This document shows positions 14,414-22,284 of a DNA stretch of 30,130 nt, piece after piece. The notes under the pieces are model-generated. The model did not search any database and had not been told where the DNA came from. It saw only the letters and a list, made by a program, of their open reading frames with translations. A program made the position numbers and the translations under genes. Within the stretch, counting starts at the first letter, position 1. Each line of letters starts with the position of its first letter. Source of the stretch: JBOFFC01 sp051648405 (GTDB lineage: Bacteria; Planctomycetota; Planctomycetia; Pirellulales; Lacipirellulaceae); NCBI GenBank assembly GCA_051648405.1, contig JBOFFC010000122.1, positions 1 to 30,130 on the forward strand, given 5' to 3'.

Positions 14414-17161
14414 CTACGGCAACTCTTCTTGCGCCACGATCACCCAGCCCGTGTCGCGGCGTTCTCCTGGGTTGCGGATCACGATCGGCTCGAAGGCCCC
14501 CCAGCGGTCGCCCCCGGGGCGGGCGAACAAGTCGTCGTACGGCTCTAAGAGTCGCGGGTCGGTCGTGGCGCCCGACTCGAGGTTCGCGTCGATGGTCTTA
14601 AGGAGGGGTGCCGACACGCGTGGCGGTCGCTTGGGGTCGATCGGCTCGTCGCTCGCGCTGTGGTGCAGCACCAGGCCGCGCTGGCGCTCGGTCTGCACCT
14701 CGTCGTACCCCAGGTCCACCAGCAGCACTTCGAGTGGGCGGAAGTCCTTCTCGGCGTCGGCCAGGGCGGTGAACTCCCCCAGCGAGACGCTCATCGCCAG
14801 CACGCCGACCACCGCGCGTTCGGCCTCGGCCTTCTTGCCGTTCCACACGGGGACGCTGAAGGCGACTTTGATGTCACCGGTGCTGCTGCTGACGTAGGCC
14901 GCCGATTCGTGGGGCTCGCGCAGCGGCTCGGGGGTTGCGGCGTCGGCCGATGGCGCCGGCGCCGCGCCGCGCCCTTGGCCGTGGAAATAGTCGCGGGCCG
15001 CGTAGCTCTCGCCGACGCTCGACGACGCCGGCGCCCGCGCCACCTGCACGCCGCGGCGGTCGGTCACGAACCAGCTCGACGACGTGAACTCGTTGTCCGC
15101 GCGGGACTTCTGCCGGGCGACCCACTCCTGCACTGGTTTCCAAAGCTCTTCGCTGTTGGGGGTCGCCTCGATCGCCACGAGTGCCGCGACCACTTCGTCG
15201 TCCTCGGCGGCTTCTTTGAGTGTGCGGAACCGCTCGTCGAGCTGCTCCGACATCAGGTTCGCCGCCGCCCGCGCCGTGCGTGCGAGGTTGTCGCGGTGCA
15301 TGGCGAGCATCCGCCCCCGCGCATCGAACGCGTACCAACCGAGGCCGAGCGTCGCAACGCTCGCCGCGGTCGCGAGCAGGGCTAGCAGGCCGCGCCGCGA
15401 GGGGGGCGTGGGGCGCTGATAGGGTTCGCCAATCGGCGTCGGACGCTGCGTGTCGAGCGACGTCCCCCCGGCGAGGCGCGTCTCGCCGGACTGCGTCGCA
15501 CGCGAACGGCGCCCGCGCGAGCGCCAGCGCGCCGCGACCTCGACCAGGTGATTCCCCTCGGCGAGCGGGGCGAGCGCCTCGGCGACCTCGAGCGGGCGTT
15601 GCGGCCGGTCGGCCGGGCGCTTGGCCATCATCCGCAGCAGCAGTTTTTCGAGCTCGGCCACCGCGACGCGCTGCGCTGCGCTGGGCGTGTTCAACTCGGC
15701 GAGTCGCGCCCCGAGCCGCGGGGGCGCCTCGCGCTCGTGCGCCTTCTCGGGGCGGAGGTCCGAGTCCGCGAACGGCGGCGCGCCGGTCAGCAGGTGGTGC
15801 AGCGTGCAACCGAGGCTGTAGATGTCGGCGCGGATGTCGACGCTTGTGGTGCGCCACTGCTCGGGGGACATGTAGTAGCCGGTCCCCATCCCCCCCTGGT
15901 CGAGCCGCGTAAGCCGCTGTTGGTCGCGGCCCACGAGCAGCGCGAGCCCCAGGTCCATCAGCTTGACGACCGCCACCTGGCCGGGCGTCGGCTGCGGCGA
16001 CGAGCCGACGGGATCGACGAGCGTCAGCATCAGGTTCGACGGCTTGACGTCGCGGTGCACCAGGCCGCGCGTGTGGAGGTGCTCGAGACCCAGCGCCGCT
16101 TGGCGGATCGCCTCGCACGCCTCGGCGATCGGCAGCGGCCCCTCCTCGTCGAGCAGCCGGTCGAGCGCCACGCCGTCGATGTACTCCATCACCAGGTAAT
16201 GGCGGTCGTCTTCGGGGTTCGACGAATCGATCGCCACAACCAGGTTGGGGTGCTCGAGCGACCCCGTCGCGCGGACCTCCTGGTAGAAGCGCCTGACGAC
16301 GCTGTCGCCACCGGCCGCGACGAGCTCGGGCTTGATGACCTTCACCGCGCGCTCTTTGCCGAACAGCGCGTGGCGCGCGCGGTAGACGTTCCCCATACCG
16401 CCGGCGCCGAGCAGCTCCTCGAGCTGGTAGTTCCCCAGTCGCAGGAGGGGCTCGACCGCGACCGCGCCGCTAGGCTTGGTGGCGATCGACGAGCCGATCG
16501 CGGCGTACTCGGTGAGGCCCATCGTGGCGGGGAGCACGGCCCACTGGCGGCGCTGGTCCCCCGCGGGCTCGCGGCGCGGCGGCGTCGGGGGGCGCCCTCC
16601 GTCGAGCAGCTCGAACAGATCGACCTCGCCGATGTCACGCAGCGCGCGCTTGCCGTGGCTGGCGAGTCGCACGCCGTCGAGCCCCGCGTCCTCGAGCAGC
16701 GACGCCGCCGACCGCGACGCCAGCACTTGGCCCGGCGCAGCGAGCTCCATCAGCCGAGCGGCGTAGTCCACCGCGCGGCCGACGTAATTGTCGGGGTCGG
16801 CCGGGTCGAGCTGCGGCGCGCCGACGTGCAATGCGACACGCACCCGCGCGGCGGGCTCGGCGCCGTCGTCGCCGGGTCGGGCCCCGTCGATCGCAAACCG
16901 CTCGTGGTTGGCGAGCAGGCCCAGGGCCCATTGGGCGGCGCGGATTGTGTCGCCGAACACCAGGAAGTGCCCGTCGCCGGCGGTCGAGACGACTCGGCCC
17001 CCCGCCTCGACGAGGCCCCGCTCGATCCGCTCGCGGTGGGGCGAGAGCACGAGGCGGACGTACGCCTCGTCGCGCGCCAGCGCGTCGGCGCCGGGCATCC
17101 GCCGCTTAAGATCGACCGAACCCGCGAGGTCGGTGAAGACGAAAGTCGAGAGCTCGGGCAT
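14414..17161 (-). CDS. Fusion of class III nucleotide cyclase-like domain, Ser/Thr kinase, TM helix and extracytoplasmic sensor
   Basis: A 915-residue protein. Residues about 1-190 form a class III adenylate/guanylate cyclase homology domain, with metal Asp in FVFTDLAGS (D11) and STAGDGHF (D63). The substrate-site Lys before the second Asp is Ser, and the usual Asn of VNxAARL is Asp (GRAVDYAARL), so cyclase activity is doubtful. Residues about 245-535 are a Hanks-type kinase with P-loop GAGGMG (252-257), K274, HRDVKPSN with D371, DLG in place of DFG (D403), and a GTGYYMSPEQ activation segment, so it looks active. A membrane helix lies at about 590-612. An about 300-residue extracytoplasmic domain follows, with SSWFVTDRRG, ARDYFHGQ and VAFSVPVWNG, resembling a double Cache sensor. 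It probably senses an outside ligand and phosphorylates proteins inside. ATG 17161 is chosen over TTG 17188. The last about 68 codons are duplicated downstream. Confidence 0.9.
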   Translation of the reverse strand: MPELSTFVFTDLAGSVDLKRRMPGADALARDEAYVRLVLSPHRERIERGLVEAGGRVVSTAGDGHFLVFGDTIRAAQWALGLLANHERFAIDGARPGDDGAEPAARVRVALHVGAPQLDPADPDNYVGRAVDYAARLMELAAPGQVLASRSAASLLEDAGLDGVRLASHGKRALRDIGEVDLFELLDGGRPPTPPRREPAGDQRRQWAVLPATMGLTEYAAIGSSIATKPSGAVAVEPLLRLGNYQLEELLGAGGMGNVYRARHALFGKERAVKVIKPELVAAGGDSVVRRFYQEVRATGSLEHPNLVVAIDSSNPEDDRHYLVMEYIDGVALDRLLDEEGPLPIAEACEAIRQAALGLEHLHTRGLVHRDVKPSNLMLTLVDPVGSSPQPTPGQVAVVKLMDLGLALLVGRDQQRLTRLDQGGMGTGYYMSPEQWRTTSVDIRADIYSLGCTLHHLLTGAPPFADSDLRPEKAHEREAPPRLGARLAELNTPSAAQRVAVAELEKLLLRMMAKRPADRPQRPLEVAEALAPLAEGNHLVEVAARWRSRGRRSRATQSGETRLAGGTSLDTQRPTPIGEPYQRPTPPSRRGLLALLATAASVATLGLGWYAFDARGRMLAMHRDNLARTARAAANLMSEQLDERFRTLKEAAEDDEVVAALVAIEATPNSEELWKPVQEWVARQKSRADNEFTSSSWFVTDRRGVQVARAPASSSVGESYAARDYFHGQGRGAAPAPSADAATPEPLREPHESAAYVSSSTGDIKVAFSVPVWNGKKAEAERAVVGVLAMSVSLGEFTALADAEKDFRPLEVLLVDLGYDEVQTERQRGLVLHHSASDEPIDPKRPPRVSAPLLKTIDANLESGATTDPRLLEPYDDLFARPGGDRWGAFEPIVIRNPGERRDTGWVIVAQEELP

Positions 17162-17326
17162 CGGGGGGCGCTCGGGTCGTCGCGCCAAGGTCTTGGGACG
17201 GGGACCGCAATCCTACACGAACGCCCTCCACGGCGCACGCTTAGGCAAGGGAGAGAGGGAGAGAACGGGGGAGGGGGTGATGGCGTCTTGGCGCCGCCGT
17301 CGACGGCGGCCGGCATCCAGAGAGGC
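17162..17326. other. Upstream region of the cyclase-kinase-sensor gene
   Basis: Contains an alternative TTG start (17188) and no recognisable promoter. It is bounded upstream by a heptamer array. Confidence 0.35.
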
Positions 17327-17401
17327 ACCAATGACCAATGACCAATGACCAATGACCAATGACCAATGACCAATGACCAATGACCAATGACCAATGACCA
17401 A
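17327..17401. repeat. Perfect tandem heptamer array, ACCAATG units
   Basis: Ten to eleven uninterrupted copies of the 7-bp unit ACCAATG. Because 7 and 3 share no factor, every reading frame encodes the same cyclic heptapeptide (on the minus strand SLVIGHW). The array lies upstream of the cyclase-kinase-sensor gene. The lack of mismatches suggests recent expansion or ongoing slippage. Confidence 0.95.
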
Positions 17402-17422
17402 AAAGACGCCTTTGGTTGCTTG

Positions 17423-17450
17423 CTGCCCTCTGCCTGCTGCCGTCTGCCCG
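17423..17450. repeat. Short heptamer array, CTGCCNN units
   Basis: Four 7-bp units (CTGCCCT, CTGCCTG, CTGCCGT, CTGCCCG). This is the reverse-complement family of the GGGCAGC array at 18613-18640 and of the relic near 30102. Confidence 0.8.
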
Positions 17451-17514
17451 CTCTCAAGCGACCATCCCCCCGTTCTCCCCCTTCATCCCCCCCTCTCCTT
17501 TACTGGAGTCTCTG

Positions 17515-17567
17515 TCAAACAAACGAAGAAAGCCCGCTACGCCGAGGAGCCCTTGGCGTAGCGGGCT
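17515..17567 (-). terminator. Orphan minus-strand terminator
   Basis: A perfect 14-bp stem, AAGCCCGCTACGCC (17529-17542) with GGCGTAGCGGGCTT (17554-17567). On the minus strand it is followed by the T-rich sequence TTCTTCGTTTGTTTG; on the plus strand no T run follows. It therefore ends a minus-strand transcript, yet no credible minus-strand protein gene lies within 1 kb upstream. Confidence 0.75.
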
Positions 17568-18243
17568 TGGAGAGTTCGAGGACTTGAAACCGCGGTCAAC
17601 AGAACGCTGGGGGGTGTCTTCGCGTCAGGTGGAACCTCCGTCGGCGAGGAAACGGATTGGAAAATCGCGTGCGGCAGCGGGTTAGCTCGTAACGATCGTC
17701 ACTCCGCCGGGGGGCCGCCGCGCCATGCCTCGGGTAGAGGGGGGGTGAGCGACCCGGCCCTGGGGAGGGCGGCCCGGCGACCACGGGGGGACGCCGGCAA
17801 GTCATCTCAACGCCACAAGGAACGCGGCTAACGGGGGAGCTTGTCGCTCGAGCGGGACTCGCTGCCGCCACGCCCACTGCTGCCGGTCAGCCGCGGGGCG
17901 GCCGACTTGTGGAAGCGGACAGGACAACAACGAACCGGAAGACGGGACTCCTCTCGGGACTCGGGGGTTGTCAAAGCCCACAGCAAACGACTCTGCGTCG
18001 GTGCGTCGGTGCGTCGGTCGGTCCCGCAAGGCCTGCGGGGGGCGCCACCCCGCGAGCCGCCGCGGCGGTTCCTCGAAAGGGCCGCCGCGTCGAGCCGTGA
18101 ACCACACCGCGATTCACAACGAACGGATTGATATCCCGCCGGGCCGCTGAGTCGCAAAGCCATTTGGCGAATTCCGGAGCCCCCCGCGGAAAATCTTGGT
18201 CCGGTTGTGAGCGTGGCGCCGCGTGGCGAAACGGCGCCGGCGT
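17568..18243. other. Non-coding region without recognised gene
   Basis: Short open frames here have the Arg/Pro/Ser-rich composition of chance frames in GC-rich DNA and no ribosome-binding sites. A TGCGTCGG unit is repeated three times around 17995-18018. The minus-strand terminator at 17515-17567 implies that this stretch, or part of it, is transcribed on the minus strand, perhaps as an RNA. I looked for RNase P RNA, tmRNA and SRP RNA core motifs and did not find them. Confidence 0.5.
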
Positions 18244-18258
18244 GTCTCATCTTGAGAC
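18244..18258. promoter_or_regulatory. Palindromic activator-type site 1
   Basis: GTCTCA-TCT-TGAGAC, a perfect 6-bp inverted repeat with a 3-bp centre, preceded by T. The centre lies about 236 bp upstream of the inferred start of the RNA at 18487. The same palindrome recurs at 18343-18357. Confidence 0.6.
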
Positions 18259-18342
18259 TCCCGTCCGGGACCGTCGGGCGCCCGTTGCAGAACGCCCCGA
18301 GCGCTGCGTACTGCGCCACCCCCGGCCGCCCATAGTCGGTGT

Positions 18343-18357
18343 GTCTCAGCTTGAGAC
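18343..18357. promoter_or_regulatory. Palindromic activator-type site 2
   Basis: GTCTCA-GCT-TGAGAC, the second copy of the palindrome at 18244-18258, with centres 99 bp apart. It lies about 137 bp upstream of the inferred start at 18487, a usual distance for enhancer-binding proteins that activate sigma-54 promoters. Confidence 0.6.
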
Positions 18358-18460
18358 GCGCCCGCCCCGCGTTGCCGATCCGCCGCTAACCGCTGGCGGA
18401 GAAGCCACTTGCGAATGGTCCCAAAGCGGGACGGCCGGCGGCCGCGGGGCGACCAACCGC

Positions 18461-18476
18461 TGGCACAGCGCGTGCA
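18461..18476 (+). promoter_or_regulatory. Putative sigma-54 (-24/-12) promoter
   Basis: TGGCACAGCGCGTGCA matches the sigma-54 consensus TGGCAC-N5-TTGCA except for one T to G change. It has the invariant GG and GC exactly 10 bp apart. The predicted start is near 18487. Confidence 0.6.
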
Positions 18477-18486
18477 TTGGGATAGA

Positions 18487-18608
18487 CCGAGACTCTACCC
18501 CGCTGGCCCGCGTGGCCTGGGAGGAAGCGTAGCCGCGTCGGTCTGATTGCCCCTGACCGCCGTAGCCCGTCGGTGTGTGGCCGACTCCTCCCAGGCCCGC
18601 TTTTTTTT
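18487..18608 (+). ncRNA. Candidate sigma-54-dependent small RNA
   Basis: The predicted transcript of about 120 nt runs from the -24/-12 promoter to a run of eight T (18601-18608). Its ends pair: GGCCTGGGAGGA (18514-18525) is perfectly complementary to TCCTCCCAGGCC (18586-18597), extended by GCG/CGC across a bulged base. Inside are two further small hairpins, CGGTC/GACCG and GTCGG/CCGAC. No open frame with a ribosome-binding site fits. The neighbour at 18650 is convergent, so the T-run terminator does not belong to any plus-strand protein gene. I do not recognise the family. Together, the palindromes, promoter, folded body and terminator make a regulated RNA likely; expression is inferred only. 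Confidence 0.55.
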
Positions 18609-18612
18609 GAGC

Positions 18613-18640
18613 GGGCAGCAGGCAGTGGGCAGCGGGCAGC
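18613..18640. repeat. Heptamer array, GGGCAGC units
   Basis: Four 7-bp units (GGGCAGC, AGGCAGT, GGGCAGC, GGGCAGC) lie 10 bp beyond the stop codon of the minus-strand cyclophilin gene and directly after the RNA terminator. Similar sequence occurs at 17423-17450 (inverted) and near 30102-30117. Confidence 0.8.
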
Positions 18641-18649
18641 GGGGGGTAT

Positions 18650-19567
18650 TCAGCCCCTGCGGCGACGCCGTGCGGCCGCGAGGGCCGTGGCGAGCAACGC
18701 AGCGCCTGTCGGTTCGGGAACGGCCGTTGCGGCCGCGGTGAACGTGTCACGCCACACGGTGTAGTCGGCGGCGTTCACGATGCCGTCGCCGTTGCCGTCG
18801 GCGTCGGCGTTCGTGGTCGAGCCGTAGGTCGATTGCCACACGCCGTAGTCGGCGAGGTCGACGTCGCCGTCGCGGTCGTAGTCCCCCGCGGCGAGGGAAC
18901 GCACGGTGATGTTGTTGATGAGGACAACGTTGTCCGCGCCGACGGGTGTAAACGCGTTGTACTGCGCTTGCGTGTAGTTGCGCATCGGGGCTTCGTTCCA
19001 AGGGCTCTGGAACGCGAAGCGCGGCAGCGCGCTGATCGCATCGACGACGGTCATTCCCGTCCCCAGAACGCGGCCGAACGCCGAAAAGCCGCCGTCGGGC
19101 CGCGTCGGCGCGTCGAGTCCCGAGTTATTGCCGAGGTTGATGAACCACTGGCTCGTGACCGTGTTGGGTCCCGACTTGGCCATCGCGATCGTCCCGCGCA
19201 CGTTCGACAGGCCGGTTACGCCGCCCCCCGGCTCGTCGGCGATCTGCGGCTGCGTGGGGACGACCGGGAAATTGCGTGGCTCGACCTGCGTCGTGTTGTT
19301 GAACTCCCAGCCCCCCCCTTGGATGACGAACGGAGTGGGGCCGCTGAACGCGCTGCGGTGGACCAAGCTGTTCTCGTAGTCGCCGCGGTTGGCGTAGCCG
19401 ACGAAGTTGGCGACCGTGCGCGGCATCACCTTGTCGAACATCCGCACGTCAAACGTCCCCATCACGGTCGAGAAGCGGACGATCGTCGCGTCGGCCGGAG
19501 CGGCGAGCAGCGCCGCCACGACGGTCACCAGCAGGGGCAACCACTGCCTGGAAAAGTTGAAGTGCAT
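18650..19567 (-). CDS. Secreted cyclophilin-type peptidyl-prolyl isomerase with dockerin-like repeats and PEP-CTERM signal
   Basis: A 305-residue protein with a signal peptide (about 1-27, ending ADA-T), then a cyclophilin domain (about 28-225). Its landmarks are MPRTVANFVGYANRGDYENS, the HR before the active site, PFVIQGGG, GTIAMAKSGPNTVTSQWFIN and FGRVLGTGMTVVDAI. These match peptidyl-prolyl cis-trans isomerases that help proteins fold. Two EF-hand-like dockerin repeats follow (GDYDRDGDVDLADY, DGNGDGIVNAADY), then VPEPTGAA, a hydrophobic helix and RRRRRG. It is thus an isomerase displayed at the surface, which could fold secreted proteins there. The ATG at 19567 starts the signal peptide. 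No ribosome-binding site or terminator is evident. Confidence 0.88.
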   Translation of the reverse strand: MHFNFSRQWLPLLVTVVAALLAAPADATIVRFSTVMGTFDVRMFDKVMPRTVANFVGYANRGDYENSLVHRSAFSGPTPFVIQGGGWEFNNTTQVEPRNFPVVPTQPQIADEPGGGVTGLSNVRGTIAMAKSGPNTVTSQWFINLGNNSGLDAPTRPDGGFSAFGRVLGTGMTVVDAISALPRFAFQSPWNEAPMRNYTQAQYNAFTPVGADNVVLINNITVRSLAAGDYDRDGDVDLADYGVWQSTYGSTTNADADGNGDGIVNAADYTVWRDTFTAAATAVPEPTGAALLATALAAARRRRRG

Positions 19568-20241
19568 CGGTGCGGGCTCGGGGCGGGTGCGTTCGACGGT
19601 TCCGGACGGCGAGCCCTCAGTCTATTCGGGCTTGCCGGGGGGGGCGACCATTCGGCGCCCTGGGGCCGGAGGGGCCCACCTACAGGGCCGAATCACCGGC
19701 CCGGGAGTCACAACCGGCGCTCCCTTTTTGCCACGTTCGGCGCGACCGGCATTTGCCCTGCGGCCGCCGCGTGCTAAGCTTTCCCCAAGAGATGGGCGAG
19801 ACCCACCGCCTGGCTGACCGCTTTCGGGACCTTCCGAACGGGCGGCCGTCACAAACTGGCGGCGGGATCAATCGAGATTGAAGGAGCGGCTGGGGGCATT
19901 CTTGCCCGCCATCCTCTCTCTCCGACGCGACTGATTTGCTTGCTCCTCACGCGGCGACCCCTCACCGACGGTGGGGGGGCGAGCGTCACGACCCCCACCA
20001 CGCGGGGCGTGCGAGCCGCGTCGATCCATCGACCTTGCGGTCGAGCGGTCGAGCGAGACCAGTCCGTCGAACCCACCCACGGGCACGTCGTTTTCGACTT
20101 GCTCATCCCTCAATCGGGCTCCTAAGCCGGGATCGTTCTGCGCTGTCGCGCGGTCGGTTCCCGGTTGCTTACGGCGCCCGCTTGCCCAGCATCGCCCTGC
20201 GCGCCAACCGTGCGCAACGGGCCCCCCCAAGAAAGAGACCG
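19568..20241. other. Long intergenic region / possible helicase leader
   Basis: The region separates the divergent cyclophilin and helicase genes. Frames here are open on the plus strand from 19936 into the helicase, but the translation before 20242 has no helicase features. A weak sigma-70-like pair (TTGCCC, 16 bp, TAAGCT) lies near 19754-19781, which would give a leader of about 450 nt. No known riboswitch is recognised. Confidence 0.4.
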
Positions 20242-21813
<1,572 letters not shown>

Positions 21814-21827
21814 GGAATCGAAGCTAG

Positions 21828-21910
21828 ACAGGATTACAGGATGAAGGAAAGGGATCGACAGGATGCAGCACGCATCCTGTCGATCCCCTTCAATCCTGTT
21901 CATCCTGTCA
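21828..21910. repeat. Long imperfect palindrome after the helicase gene
   Basis: A perfect 16-bp stem, GGGATCGACAGGATGC (21851-21866) with its complement at 21872-21887 around the loop AGCAC, is flanked by imperfectly pairing arms rich in ACAGGAT/ATCCTGT. The whole folds into a hairpin of about 83 nt. There is no T run. It may end both converging transcripts. Its last three bases (21908-21910) form the stop codon of the minus-strand gene. Confidence 0.8.
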
Positions 21911-22210
21911 AGCTTCCGTTGCTTCGATTTCGAGCCGGACGCTCGTAAGCAGTTCGACTAGCGAGGACTTCGACACGAGCTCCAGCAGGTTGCTCGATTC
22001 GAGCAGCGGAGTGACGTCAGCGCGCGGCAGCGTCACGGCGTGGCCGTTGAGCGTCGTGCTGACTTCGCCGGCCTGAGTGAGCAACTGCGTGTCGCACGCC
22101 AGCCAGACACGGTCGCCCCCTTCGATGCCCGTCGGCTTGTTGAACCGCCGTGTGTGACGCCCCCGCAACGAGTCGCTTTCCCAAGCCGCTCGTAGGCGAA
22201 TCGTGTGCAT
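21908..22210 (-). CDS. Small beta-rich protein, possibly galactose-binding-like fold
   Basis: A 100-residue product starting MHTIRLRAAWESD, with RRFNKPTGIEGGDRVWLACD in the middle and VTLPRADVTPLLESSNLLEL later. The order (RxFN.PTGI, then VWL, then LNG, then D.TPLL....L.L) resembles the jelly-roll sugar-binding module found at the start of family 2 glycosidases, and I have the impression of similar stand-alone proteins in planctomycetes. The function is unknown. The ATG at 22210 is chosen because the frame further upstream runs into the heptamer array and the pseudopilin 3' end; no ribosome-binding site is visible. It follows the pseudopilin gene by 74 bp. Confidence 0.5.
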   Translation of the reverse strand: MHTIRLRAAWESDSLRGRHTRRFNKPTGIEGGDRVWLACDTQLLTQAGEVSTTLNGHAVTLPRADVTPLLESSNLLELVSKSSLVELLTSVRLEIEATEA

Positions 22211-22251
22211 CGAAGGCGGAACGCGGTGGGGGGAAGGTTTCTTGGGGCAGG

Positions 22252-22279
22252 ATTCCCAGTTCCGGACTCCGCATTCCTT
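22252..22279. repeat. Heptamer array after the large pseudopilin gene
   Basis: Four diverged 7-bp units of the ATTCCGN family (ATTCCCA, GTTCCGG, ACTCCGC, ATTCCTT), starting 5 bp beyond the minus-strand stop codon at 22285-22287. Confidence 0.7.
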
Positions 22280-22284
22280 CTCGC

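Larger units (their letters stand above)
11832..14623. repeat. Tandem duplication of about 1.39 kb with a 7-bp microhomology junction
   Basis: Two adjacent units (about 11832-13226 and 13227-14623) each contain, in minus-strand order, a kinase 3' tail, the inverted-repeat element, a secreted-protein gene and the start of an S8 protease. The offset between matching points is 1390-1395 bp. At the junction (13227-13233) the sequence CGCGTGG is shared by the protease donor site (11832-11838) and the kinase donor site (14617-14623). The kinase tail and intergenic parts of the two units are nearly identical, while the secreted-protein and protease parts have diverged strongly. Confidence 0.88.

Noticed and set aside
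17579..17612. T-loop-like sequence GGTTTCAAGTCC on the minus strand
   Set aside because: The flanking bases do not form a T stem and no acceptor stem is found.
17995..18018. Three TGCGTCGG repeats considered as a CRISPR-like or regulatory array
   Set aside because: The units are directly adjacent with no spacers and too few copies; a simple tandem repeat is enough to explain them.
17802..18319. Several 90-160 codon frames on both strands
   Set aside because: No ribosome-binding sites, Arg/Pro/Ser-rich chance composition, and they overlap each other in several frames.
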